Source: Nymphaea colorata
Taxonomy: Eukaryota; Streptophyta; Magnoliopsida; Nymphaeales; Nymphaeaceae
DNA: 64,000 nucleotides
Direction: 5' to 3'
NCBI RefSeq assembly: GCF_008831285.2
Contig: NC_045139.1
Span: 24,904,412 to 24,968,411 of the forward strand
This document shows positions 45,901 to 53,600 of the stretch, piece by piece. Made by a program: the position numbers and the translations under genes. The notes below the pieces were generated by a model, which saw only the letters and a program-made list of their open reading frames with translations, made no database searches and was not told where the DNA came from. Every line of letters starts with the position of its first letter. The first letter of the stretch is position 1.

Positions 45901-48900
45901 CTTTAGCTAAACAATCAAATACTAAACAAAAGTTTGGGAATAATTTTCTTAATAAATCAAACACGAAAATTTTCTGAAAACAACTAAAGATTGCTGTATG
46001 CATATAAAGCATAATAAAACTTACAAATTACGTTTCAGTGTTTTAGACGGCAAGGTTTTTCTTAGGTATAATACAGTGAACTTGAAAAAAAGGGAAAAAT
46101 ATGGTAAATTTACAAAAATTTTAAAAACCAAAACTGAGGGAAAAATAAAATAAATGAGAAACGAATAACATAAACATAAAAAATTGAGTAGATTTACAAC
46201 AAATAAAAAATAGAAAATGAAAAAAATGCAAAAAATGTGTTTTTTCGTTTTTAACGTTTTTTTTAAACAAATGCATTTTTTTAGTTTTAAACTGAAATTT
46301 TATTTATCGCATTTTTTTGGCGTTTTTTGTGACATTGATATAAAGTTTTGCTTTTGGTCATGTTTCTTACTTAGGATTTAGGATTTTTTTTTTAAAAATT
46401 TTTAAATTTCCTGTTCATGTTAATTTTTTTTTTTTTCATTTTATCATTTCAAGAATTGAGCAATTCACCATACCCCCGTACCCACAATTTTCAAAAATGA
46501 TGTACCCAAACCTGTACTGCCATACCCGAGCCTGTATCTTACCCGAACCCATGCGACATAACTGTGGGAAAAGTGGAAGCATTTTCAAAAAACTTGGGTG
46601 AGAGGACACAGCCATGCGTGTGTCTCTATATGTGTATACTGCATCCATGCCCAGTCATGTCGACAGCTCTACAGTGCCTTTTTAGGCATGTATGTGACAC
46701 AGCAAGAAAATAATTAATGACAAAGTTAATCTGCATAAATCAGAAGCAAACATGTTTTCGACCACTGGAATTAAAATGCACGTGAGGTATCACACCTGGC
46801 CCAGTACTGTCCAAGGTTCAGCATTTGGTACAAGATGCACACGAACAAATTCAGCATCTCTTACTATATTGTCTGCACGAAAATGTTGTAAGAAGTCCGC
46901 TTTCTGGGAAGCAGACTTTATTTGAGATAACGAAGACACTGTAAGTGGAGTTGATAAGCCTGTTCCTCGCTGTGAGAGAAGAATAGTTTCATTAAACATT
47001 AACTCACAAAATCATTCTCAGAACAGTATATAAGGTAAGGACGGAAGGTTTTGTCATCATGCCTGATCAAGCAATATGACACGGTATTCTTCACAAGCTT
47101 TCTTCAGCCAACCACTAGCTTCAGTTGGCCGTGGACATTCAAAGCCCGGTCCACCTTGAAGATATAATAAATGTGGCAGCGGTTGCTCTTCTTTACCAAC
47201 TTCAGGAACGATTTTTATCAGATGGAAGGTCAATCAACTTGAAATATGGCGATGGAAGCAAGCAAGTATTTTAAGATGTGCATTTGTGCACAGTGAACAC
47301 ACATACGTGACACCACAATGGTTCCTAATTAACCCCACCAGGTCAAGTAACTTGGAATGTTCTTAGTCAAAAGTTAAAATGCAAATATTTCACGCTTCAT
47401 GTCAAGGCACATAAATCATGGAAGAGAAGAAAATCAACTTTTTGAAGTTTGGTTTTTATCTGAACCTGCAAAATTTGCTTAGCACTGTAGCATACAAAAT
47501 AGTTCAGTAGCTTTTTCACTGTGAGTGGGCTGGGGAGGACCCCTTCCATTAATTAGAGCAAGATAAAGAATGAAAGAACAAAAAATTACCCTACAAATCG
47601 AGGTGAAACCAAAAAAGAACAAATCAGAAATATACACTTCTTGACATAGGGCAGGCAAATAGCAAGTGATCATGATCTTCGGCCGCTTTGCACATCCTGC
47701 TTGTAATGCAAGAGAAACTCCTAATTGTTGCAACCGCTTTTCTGTTAAAAGTCTCCCAAAACTCCCAATAAAAGAGAAGCAATTAGCTTTGGAACGCATC
47801 TGGGAATCCAGATGTTCTTACACCAGCTAATCGACCCTTTAACTCTAATCACTTGCCAAACCTGAGCTCTGGAAGAGATCGCACACCCAGTCCCATTCCA
47901 CACCAAAACATCCAAGTATCCAACTCAATGTTAGATACACCCTCAGAGCATCCAATACTATTGAGTTGTCAAACTGTAAAGTATTGTCGTTACAGGATCT
48001 GTTCAGAGCTTGCTCAATTGAAAGGCCTCTATCATTTTCCATCTAACAATAACTTTCAGTATCGATTTGATCAATTAGACTAACATCTCTCCAAGGGTCA
48101 ACCCAAAATTTAGCAAGAGACCCATCTCTAATTGACCAACAGATCTTGAAACTAATTTTTTTCCAGGCCCTTATTATGCTTTTCCTGGTAGGGGACATAT
48201 TCTTCTTTATTCTTTATTTCCACATGCTACATGACTAGATATTTCTGGCTACAGAAACTCGCTCATTGATTAGTTTCAGTTAAAACATTGCAGACTAGGA
48301 AACAAAGACAAGCCTTGTAACCTCAGTAATTTTTTGTAAACCCACCCCTCCTAAAAATAGTTCAGTAGTTACTCATAGCCACAATGACAGGAAATTCATC
48401 ACCGTCGTGTTACAATCTGGTGAGGCGATAGTGTGCCAAATCTCCAATTTGGGCAGCAGGAGAGAAAAAAAAACAAAAACAAAAGACTAGAGTTGCCTCT
48501 ATAAGCAGCATTTATGCATTAACTCAAGAGGGTACTTCTACGTTATGAGATCCCGGAACAACCAAGATCACAAGCGACGCATTTCATCCCCCTCTTATCC
48601 TGACCAGCTTCAGGACGAAGAAGAAGTCAAGTTCAGTGACGAATGCCGAAAAGGGTACCTACTAAATCGATGATGGAACTAATTTACGGACGAAAATAAA
48701 CCCCAAAGTTAGTAAACGAATGAACCAATGAATTAGTAATGGTCCATGCAGTATAAGTAATAAACAAAAAGACCAAGCAGAACAATCCACCAGATACGTC
48801 CTGTAGGGAGATTGATACCTGCGACATTCACGCGACTACGACAAACAGAAGTACGACCATTTCGTGGTGATGGTCAGTTGATCACCCCTTAAAAAAAGAT

Positions 48901-49320
48901 CGACAGTGCTACGAGTCCCAGAAGGATTAAATCCAAATGCCAATCAAATTATCAAAATTAACAAGCTCAGAAAAGTAATTTCAGTACACATCACCGGGAG
49001 GAAGGGGAATAATCGACTCCATTAGGAGCTACGAGGAGATAGGTACCTGCAACCACCTCTCGGGCGAAGACGAATATCCTGGTAGAGCTATCCGAGGAGG
49101 TGTAATCGAAAGGGACGGAGAACCAATGGTCACGAAGGCGAAGGTCGGGCACAGAATACCACCTTCCATGAGTATGCTCGCCCTTGTCGCTCATACTCGC
49201 AACGTTTCTGCCGCCAAGGGAGGAAATGGCTGTGGAAGGTCTTCGTATGAGGAGGCGAGAAGCGGGAGAATAAGCGAGACGATGAAGACGGACGGCCACG
49301 CCCAAGATCAGTACTGCCAT
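34544..49320 (-). CDS. Prolyl iminopeptidase-type alpha/beta hydrolase (At3g61540-like), 10 exons
   Basis: Peptidase family S33, expected to remove N-terminal proline from short peptides; the substrate of this plant branch is not firmly known. Exons in coding order: 49047-49320, 47063-47199, 46796-46969, 38166-38402, 37986-38086, 37839-37911, 36356-36424, 36104-36211, 35683-35808, 34544-34738. They total 1,494 nt, 497 aa, with every junction in phase. The N-terminal 45 residues are rich in Arg, Ser and Leu with few acids, suggesting an organelle transit peptide. Oxyanion-hole motif QGGPG is at 106-110, DQRGTG at 136-141, nucleophile elbow GQSFGG with Ser196, likely acid Asp444 (YYEDMYV) and His472 (YMHSGLRD). 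Intron 2 is GC-AG; the rest are GT-AG. Intron 3 is 8.4 kb and carries a copia element. No lesion was seen, so it is probably active. The exon model is by homology and splice sites only. Confidence 0.92.
34841..34950. repeat. 55-bp tandem duplication in hydrolase intron 9
   Basis: Two copies, 34841-34895 and 34896-34950, start ACATATAGTG and share GATCGGAAGACTGTTCTCCC-type sequence with one or two differences. Confidence 0.9.
35159..35198. repeat. TA then GA compound microsatellite
   Basis: A TA run followed by a GA run in intron 9 of the hydrolase gene. A similar TA-GA pair occurs near the WRKY exon 2. Confidence 0.93.
35462..35595. repeat. 67-bp perfect tandem duplication in hydrolase intron 9
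   Basis: Two copies, 35462-35528 and 35529-35595, start TAAAAGGGCATAACCACC and end AAAGAACGAGTGC. They appear identical, so the duplication is very recent or conserved by conversion, or is an assembly artefact. Confidence 0.93.
36911..36982. repeat. CT, TA and poly-C compound run
   Basis: A CT-rich run, a TA run and then 18 consecutive C residues (36965-36982) in intron 6 of the hydrolase gene. A homopolymer of this length is prone to sequencing error, so its length is uncertain. Confidence 0.92.
38995..38999. repeat. Left target-site duplication of the copia element
   Basis: ATAAT here matches ATAAT at 44058-44062 exactly, the 5-bp duplication expected of a Ty1/copia integrase. Confidence 0.95.
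39000..39275 (+). repeat. 5' LTR of intact copia element
   Basis: 276 bp, TGTTAGCG to TTACA. Near its start a 12-bp perfect inverted repeat GGATCGGGTCTG / CAGACCCGATCC (39013-39038) is separated by TT. It carries a 19-bp T-rich stretch (TGTAATTTTTTATCTTTTT) absent from the 3' LTR. Confidence 0.96.
39276..39287 (+). other. Primer-binding site of copia element
   Basis: TGGTATCAGAGC, complementary to the 3' end of plant initiator tRNA-Met, directly follows the 5' LTR. It is the usual priming site of Ty1/copia elements. Confidence 0.95.
39330..39495 (+). other. Copia leader with eight GCCCTAA repeats
   Basis: Between the primer-binding site and the start codon the word GCCCTAA occurs eight times at irregular spacing, three of them as CCCTAAA, which equals the plant telomere repeat in C-rich orientation. 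No ATG that opens a long frame precedes the polyprotein start. Role unknown. Confidence 0.85.
39496..43806 (+). CDS. Copia gag-pol polyprotein, 1,436 aa
   Basis: Encodes capsid, protease, integrase and reverse transcriptase-RNase H needed for retrotransposition through cytoplasmic particles. I start at the ATG at 39496 (MDQPTPSLL); the open frame extends upstream only through non-ATG codons. Order and residues: gag with zinc knuckle CFYCNKRGHVKSEC (290-303); protease D361-S-G; GAG-pre-integrase with H...CX2C (SSCHIC); integrase D569, D632, E668 (D-D-35-E); RT with YVDD at 1111-1114; RNase H D1280, E1321 or E1323, D1356. Nothing catalytic is missing, and length fits the superfamily. The last codon TGT and the stop TAG are the first six bases of the 3' LTR. 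The protein reads as one frame with no gag-pol shift, normal for plant copia. Host consequences beyond intron length are not visible. Confidence 0.96.
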   Translation: MDQPTPSLLSSSFLSQLISQKLNHSNYLTWKRQIVPFIKSHRLYGHIDGTTPAPPMYIDREVKKTVVGDQAAGAAAMSEIRFEYETITENNPEYEAWLAHDQSLVAYITSTLSKEVLGGIDDDLTALELWSTLATTYSQVSEARFLQLRRQFQDIKRGTRTVLEYLNEIKNVSDQLAAIGHPVSDKDKVQQALSGLGTDFDIFCTALEVLPILPSFEDLKAKLFQHEASRVQRQNLIPSNSHNVLITGTHALQGNRTRTWIPQAGMGRGILPTPQGMNTTSATSRRVPTCFYCNKRGHVKSECWHNPQNKNNQIRRENKAAAGSASSSSGSNVSADVQQLLMTALSKLHLKQNERGEWYVDSGAAAHVTGDAGNLSSALSYLDKGSVVTGDGSHHTISHIGNVQISMGSSSIPLKNVLVVPSVKKNIISVSKLIDDIQSSVEFTPSSVYVKDARTKKTFAEGTRKGDMYVLEGAPQMSKSHPSDSCFPSHSEVNVTEYNKPSIWHGRLAHCSQSFVRSLVADGLLDKSSLSSVSESSMCSSCHICKSHALPFQLINKRAPKVFDTIYSDVWGPAPVPSSSGSRYYVIFVDSYSRYTWIHFMKHKSEVFRLFTQFHALVQNKYSSNIVHFQCDGGGEFISNEFTEYLLDNGITRQISCPHTPQQNGIAERKHRHIVESALSMMHETDLPMTLWTEAFHTTVHVINRLPLALLDGKSPFFLLHQEQPRYEELRVFGCVCYVHVDVSLRNKFQDRAVLCRFIGYVENYKGYRCYNPKTGRVHISRHVVFDENRLQDPKATSVTLKDKNEVYDTWLHAEILRQGAAMLTEHNEQVVNEPETSVSSSLSSTTSLDSMPSSSQPSEPPMHNRFSGLVYSRRSVPTAVPRQSQRVRHPIDRWVSYNSFSLDFQLFMTEVSKKVEPTSYHNASKEKCWVEAMNEEMAALHECQTWQIVPRPADKNVVGSKWVYKLKYKPDGSIDRYKARLVARGFTQQYGEDYDETFSPVIKMGTIRVIISLAVSYGWPLYQLDVKNAFLHGILKEEVYMEQPPGYTTHDSQKWVCKLHKSLYGLKQASRSWFDRFSHHIQQIGFLRSSLDHSLFIYRTGEAITWLLIYVDDIVITGNSSSHISYVKCMLKQEFKMKDLGELRYFLSVELDRTNDSLTLTQHKYTLDVLDRAGMTNCKPITTPSVLNTKLTASDGTAAYSNPTFYRSIVGMLQYLTFTRPDIVYAVNQISQFMHAPTEGHMDAAKRILRYLKVTLGDGLVYTKCSNVSLGHSIYTYTDADWAGDPDDRRSVSGFCLFLDSNLICWSSKKQRAVARSSIEAEYRAMAAGTAEASWLRHLLGELNLPIVRSSLLCDNQSAIKIAFNPILHNRTKHIEIDQHFIRQKVEEAEILPTYISTNEQIADLFTKGLTGQHFWDLKNKLCMIKSHAQLEGSC
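43790..43800 (+). other. Polypurine tract of copia element
   Basis: TTGAGGGGAGC lies immediately 5' of the 3' LTR and overlaps the last codons of the polyprotein. It primes plus-strand DNA synthesis in this class of element. Confidence 0.9.
43801..44057 (+). repeat. 3' LTR of intact copia element
   Basis: 257 bp, identical to the 5' LTR except for the missing 19-bp stretch after GGCTCTCT. It contains the stop codon of the polyprotein (43804-43806). It is followed by the ATAAT target duplication (44058-44062). Confidence 0.96.
46010..46337 (+). mobile_element. hAT-like MITE, family B (328 bp)
   Basis: Flanked by perfect 8-bp direct repeats ATATAAAG (46002-46009 and 46338-46345). It starts CATAATAAAACTTACAAATTACG and ends GCGTTTTTTGTGACATTG. 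It contains the family block GAGTAGATTTACAACAAAT. It lies in hydrolase intron 3 in the same orientation as the copy at 28884. Confidence 0.85.
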
Positions 49321-50832
49321 CGCAATGTATACCCTGGTGATACGTATACTCGGCTAGTCCCCCTACTGTTTTGATTCTATCGCCGTCTTTTTGGAAAAAT
49401 AAAAAATATATATTACAAGAAATTTATACAACAAATGATCTCTCAAATTTTTAAAAGCCAACCAAATATCATTTAATTTACAATTACTCATTTTAATCAA
49501 AATTATTTTCTTTTGCTTTATTAAGATAATTTTGATTAAGCGCCTAAATTTGACAGATTACTCTTTACTTTAATGGTTTATGTTTTCAGAAAAGTTGTTA
49601 CCTTAAAATGATTCTATTCTCTATTTGCCTTTTTTGTTGATGTACTTCGAAAAAAAAAAATTAACTTGGAACTCATGTGACATTTTTTGAGACAGGGAGC
49701 CGTTGGAATTATTTGTAGCTGAATCTTTTATTAAAAAGGTGGATCTCCCGCTTTCGAGTAAGAACCGATGAGGATCTGTTGAAAGAATGAAACTTCTTGT
49801 TTATGAAGACTAGTTTGGTTTGAAATGGAAGACCCCATTATAATAAACTTATTTTCACTTTGTAGTTTATTTTTCTATTATTTAATCCTTTTCCTCAACC
49901 GATGTACTTTTTTCTCAGTAATTCATCCGGCCGTATTCTAGTATTATACATATGAAATTAAGTGTCCTATAAATTTTTTTACTTTTACCCAATGCCATGT
50001 TCTTCTATTATTGCGATCTTCTTGCTGTTTTAGTATTATATGCACTTGAGTTTTACTTAATTATATGTTTTTTTCCTTCATTTACAATTTTAAGATTTTT
50101 TTCGTATTTCATCGAATAGCATCAAAAATTTCCTGAAATTATTGTTCTACGCCATCAAATAGGTATACGACTAGCACCTGAAACAATGTTCCCATTCCAC
50201 TTTGAAAAGACGTTTTATGGTCTTGAATTTTCATTTAAAACTAAAATTCTACGAATAAAACTTCACATTGAATTAGAATTGGAATGAAAATTACACTTCA
50301 AGTTTCTTTTTGTGTTTTGATAGTTTGAAAATAACATGTTTGATAAGATATGAATTAAAATTTTAGAATAATTAAATTAAAGCCATAAAGAGAGATGAAA
50401 ACATTTTAAATTTTTAGAATCATAATTCTACCCCTTAAGGTTGAAACCTAAATTCCTAATTTCAGAATTTTGATTGAAGAATGAACCCATAATTCCATAA
50501 TCAAAATTCTTTGTTTGGTAACAGCATTCTCATTTCATCAAAAATAAGAATTTTAATTTTAGAATTCCACAATTTCAACCTCACTAAGCATCTCTTTATA
50601 TGGAATTTTTATTTCAAAAATAGTATTCCATCAGACAGGCCTTTTTGTATTCTTGTTTCATATATAGTAATACTCTCTTCCTTATCGTATTACAAGTATT
50701 ATTTATTTATAATTCGAGTTAAAAAGCAAACAAGTTATGTTAAGCCAACGTGGTATTTCATTTTGAGGTTTGGTCCAATAAAGTTTACAAATGTGCATCC
50801 GGCAACAGTTAATTTTTTTAGAAAGTTGGAGG
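49321..50832. other. No gene seen; upstream flank of the hydrolase gene
   Basis: The first few hundred bases should contain the promoter of the minus-strand hydrolase gene, but no clear TATA box stood out. The part 50.2-50.65 kb has many GAATT/AATTC words and TTTGGTAACA, suggesting an old repeat. No exon was recognised. Confidence 0.4.
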
Positions 50833-51187
50833 TACGGCTGCACAACGAGCCAGCAAGTTTGAGCTTGACTCGAACTCACTCTTTAAAACAAGACTCGTTT
50901 ATAAACAAGTTGAGCTCAAGTTCAAATGTATGCTTGAAATGTTAAATTCTAATGAGAAAATAATTAAATAAATAGCAACTAAACGAGTTTAAAATAAAAG
51001 ACATGCTTAACACAAACGAGTTAAATGAGTTGAGTTTGAATTTGACGTTGTATCATCGAGTCAAGTTCTGGCTTTGCTCTATCAAACTTGACTCGAGTTT
51101 GAATCGAGTTCAAGCTAGAGTTTTCTGAGCCAAGTCAAACATGAGCTGACTCAACTTGAGCTCGGCTCGACTCATGCGCAAGCCCTA
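50833..51187. mobile_element. hAT-like element, family C (355 bp)
   Basis: Ends TACGGCTGCACAACGAGCC and, in reverse, TAGGGCTTGCGCATGAGTCG. Flanked by GTTGGAGG (50825-50832) and GTTAGAGG (51188-51195), 7 of 8. The interior is rich in CGAGTT/AAGTTGAGCTC words like the element at 28657-29486. No coding capacity. Confidence 0.75.
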
Positions 51188-51486
51188 GTTAGAGGCATGT
51201 TTCATCCTTTCTCTGTATTAGTTTGTCATAGAACATGCTCCAAAGTGCCATTTTTGCTTTTCAAAATGAAGGTATCATAGCTGTAAATAAAGTTCCCAAA
51301 TGGCTGTTGATTGGCGTTTTTTAGTAGCACCTCCTTCATTTTAGATAACTTTTTAAAGACATGAGCATTTTTTCTTATTCTAATATTTTTTTTGACAAAC
51401 AGCATTTTTTTTTTTAAAAAAAAAAGTAAGCTGGGGGTAAGTTTGGCTCTATTTATCATTGAAGTATAAACCAAGGCCTGATTTTG

Positions 51487-51969
51487 CTAAACCAAGGCCT
51501 GATTTTGCATCCCGAGCCCACCTTTTTCAGATGTGTACCCAAAAGCCCGTCGGTTAGTACCCGGTCCAATGCCTACGAGGTCCGTTCTAGATTCAGGACA
51601 TCTATAGGTACAGATCTTAACATGTTGCTTCGGCTTATAATTAAATTCAGTTGATACGAGAAGTTGGTCCATCATAGAGTTAATAAAAGGCCAGGACTCT
51701 CTATAGAACTTGTGTCCATCCTCCAATCCTCTTTCTGTCGAAGCGTAGAAACGTCTCCTGTTTGTAGAAACCATCCACTGGAGTCATTGATCAAAATTTA
51801 TGAATGAATCTATCAACATCAAATTGGATTCATCGATACTTAGGTGGCTACCACATTCCCAAATTGGTCTAGGCTTACTTGGTTCAGTCAGTTGACGCAA
51901 CTGCAGAACTGAACTTTCCAGGCGTGAATGAGAATTTTCTATTCTCAATCTGCATTTCTCATCTTCCAT
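51487..51969 (-). pseudogene. Unrecognised open frame interrupted by one TGA
   Basis: The minus strand reads 61 codons from an ATG at 51969, then a TGA at 51786-51784, then continues in the same frame for about 98 codons to 51487. Composition is less A+T-rich and less repetitive than the surroundings (for example WMVSTNRRRFYASTERGLED after the stop). I do not recognise the sequence. It could be a decayed gene fragment, part of a transposon, or chance. Confidence 0.25.
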
Positions 51970-53600
51970 ATATATTCCATATGTACTACCATGATCCAGC
52001 GGATCACAACCCCTCTCCTACCTGTTTTGGTTTCAACCTAAAAAAAGGCTAAGAATCGAAACAACCAATCACTTTAATAACCCTATTTGTAAGCCCTTGA
52101 AGACCTCTCACAATGTTTAATACAGAAATAAATTTTTGATGTGTTACACTTAATCTAATCTGTTTAATGGGATGTGATCAAAACACAAAACAAGTACCAA
52201 CATCCAGCTCCCAAAACCCAAAAAAAAAAAGCACAAATATTATATGGATCTAATGGATCAATATCATTTGTTAATGTACTCCCATATTATTCCCTTGGTT
52301 GAAGAAGATTTGAGTCCATGACCCTGAAGGATAAGCTTCATCATGAACCGCTTTTTTCAACCATTTTCCCTCATTACTTGACTGTTTGTATCATTGTCAT
52401 CATCAGCAGGCTGTTGTAATCATCATCGGCATGCTTTTTTCAAACACTAAATGCAAGCACTGCTTCATCCTCTCGCCCAAAGTAGAGGCTTCCATGTGAC
52501 TTTAACTTAAAACATGTAGAACAAGTGGGTGCCATCTTATTATCATGTTATGTTTTGTCACCACTTAAGTGAGAAAGCTAGCTTATATCAATTTTATGCG
52601 AACCAAAACAGCTACAATTAGTGTACTCCTAGGCTATTAGTCTCTAAAAAAACAAGAGAAAACTAGAAAACTCAAGAAACTTCAATATTCAATGGAGCTG
52701 CTGGAAAAGAATTTGCTGAACAAGATTTTACACATGCCAACCTGACCATGATTCAATATAGATAATAAGATGTAATTCAAATATTACAAGACAACTATAA
52801 AAATGCAAATCCAAATATGACAAGAAACAAATACAGTGGATCACAAGTCAATTATGAAGATCCAAAACCATTTTGGAGCATCACTCTCTTTGACATCTGA
52901 CCTAAAATAAAAATGTCTTAGATGGTTTCATTTGTGCCCTTCTAAGAAAGTTGGAATTTGTTTGGTAATAAAATATGTTATTCCTTCAATGGTTTCAAGA
53001 GTTAATTGGAGTTATCTTATATTGTTAAGGAAGTGAAATAACACCTCTTAGGCAATGAAATTTGTTCCCAGACCACCACAATTAGTTCCATGCTCTCCTA
53101 TAATCATTTGCTAATCAGCTTCGGTTGAGAATTTTATAAATTAACTGGTTGGTTTTTCTATTAAGAATTCTAGATGAAAATTGAATGGGTTTTAAATATT
53201 TAGCCATCCGGCAACATTTGGTGGTTCATTGATTTCAATTCCTCATGATTCTAGGTAGTGCCCTTGTTAATTGCAAAAATGGGAATTCTAATAACTTGAC
53301 ACTTCAATCCACCGATTGGAAACTTTTCATGCAGGTTAATCACATCTATAACAAGGTCCGTGTCTTCATTATCTTTAGAGGAAATTGAAATCACCAATCT
53401 CTATAAAGCTTGAGTAAGTAGGTGGAGTATTTCATCCTACAGAAGAGAGCCGAAATTCTCATCAAACCCATCGTCCTCATAAAGTAAGGAACTTGCTTTA
53501 GATGCCTTAGGATGTCACCTTGTTGTACTTCAACTTGCATGTTAATGGTCTGTCATTTACAACATAACAAACTGGATGCCCCATAAAATAGGTTGATGGT
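51970..53600. other. No gene seen
   Basis: A+T-rich DNA with no exon I can support. The part nearest 53600 may belong to the 5' part of the LINE that follows, since such elements start with a poorly conserved ORF1. Confidence 0.35.

Larger units (their letters stand above)
38403..46795 (-). other. Intron 3 of the hydrolase gene, 8,393 bp, with nested transposons
   Basis: Donor CCAG|GTGTGA at 46795 and acceptor TATAG at 38404-38403. It contains a family B hAT-like element (38943-44403) interrupted by an intact copia element (39000-44057), another family B element (46010-46337) and a degraded TACCCGTACC-type repeat (about 46460-46570). The sequence 44412-46009 shows nothing I recognise as coding. 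Other introns of this gene range from 74 bp to 1.8 kb. Confidence 0.88.

Noticed and set aside
50511-50945. 144-codon open frame on the plus strand
   Set aside because: A+T-driven composition, no domain, and it crosses the end of the hAT-like element at 50833.
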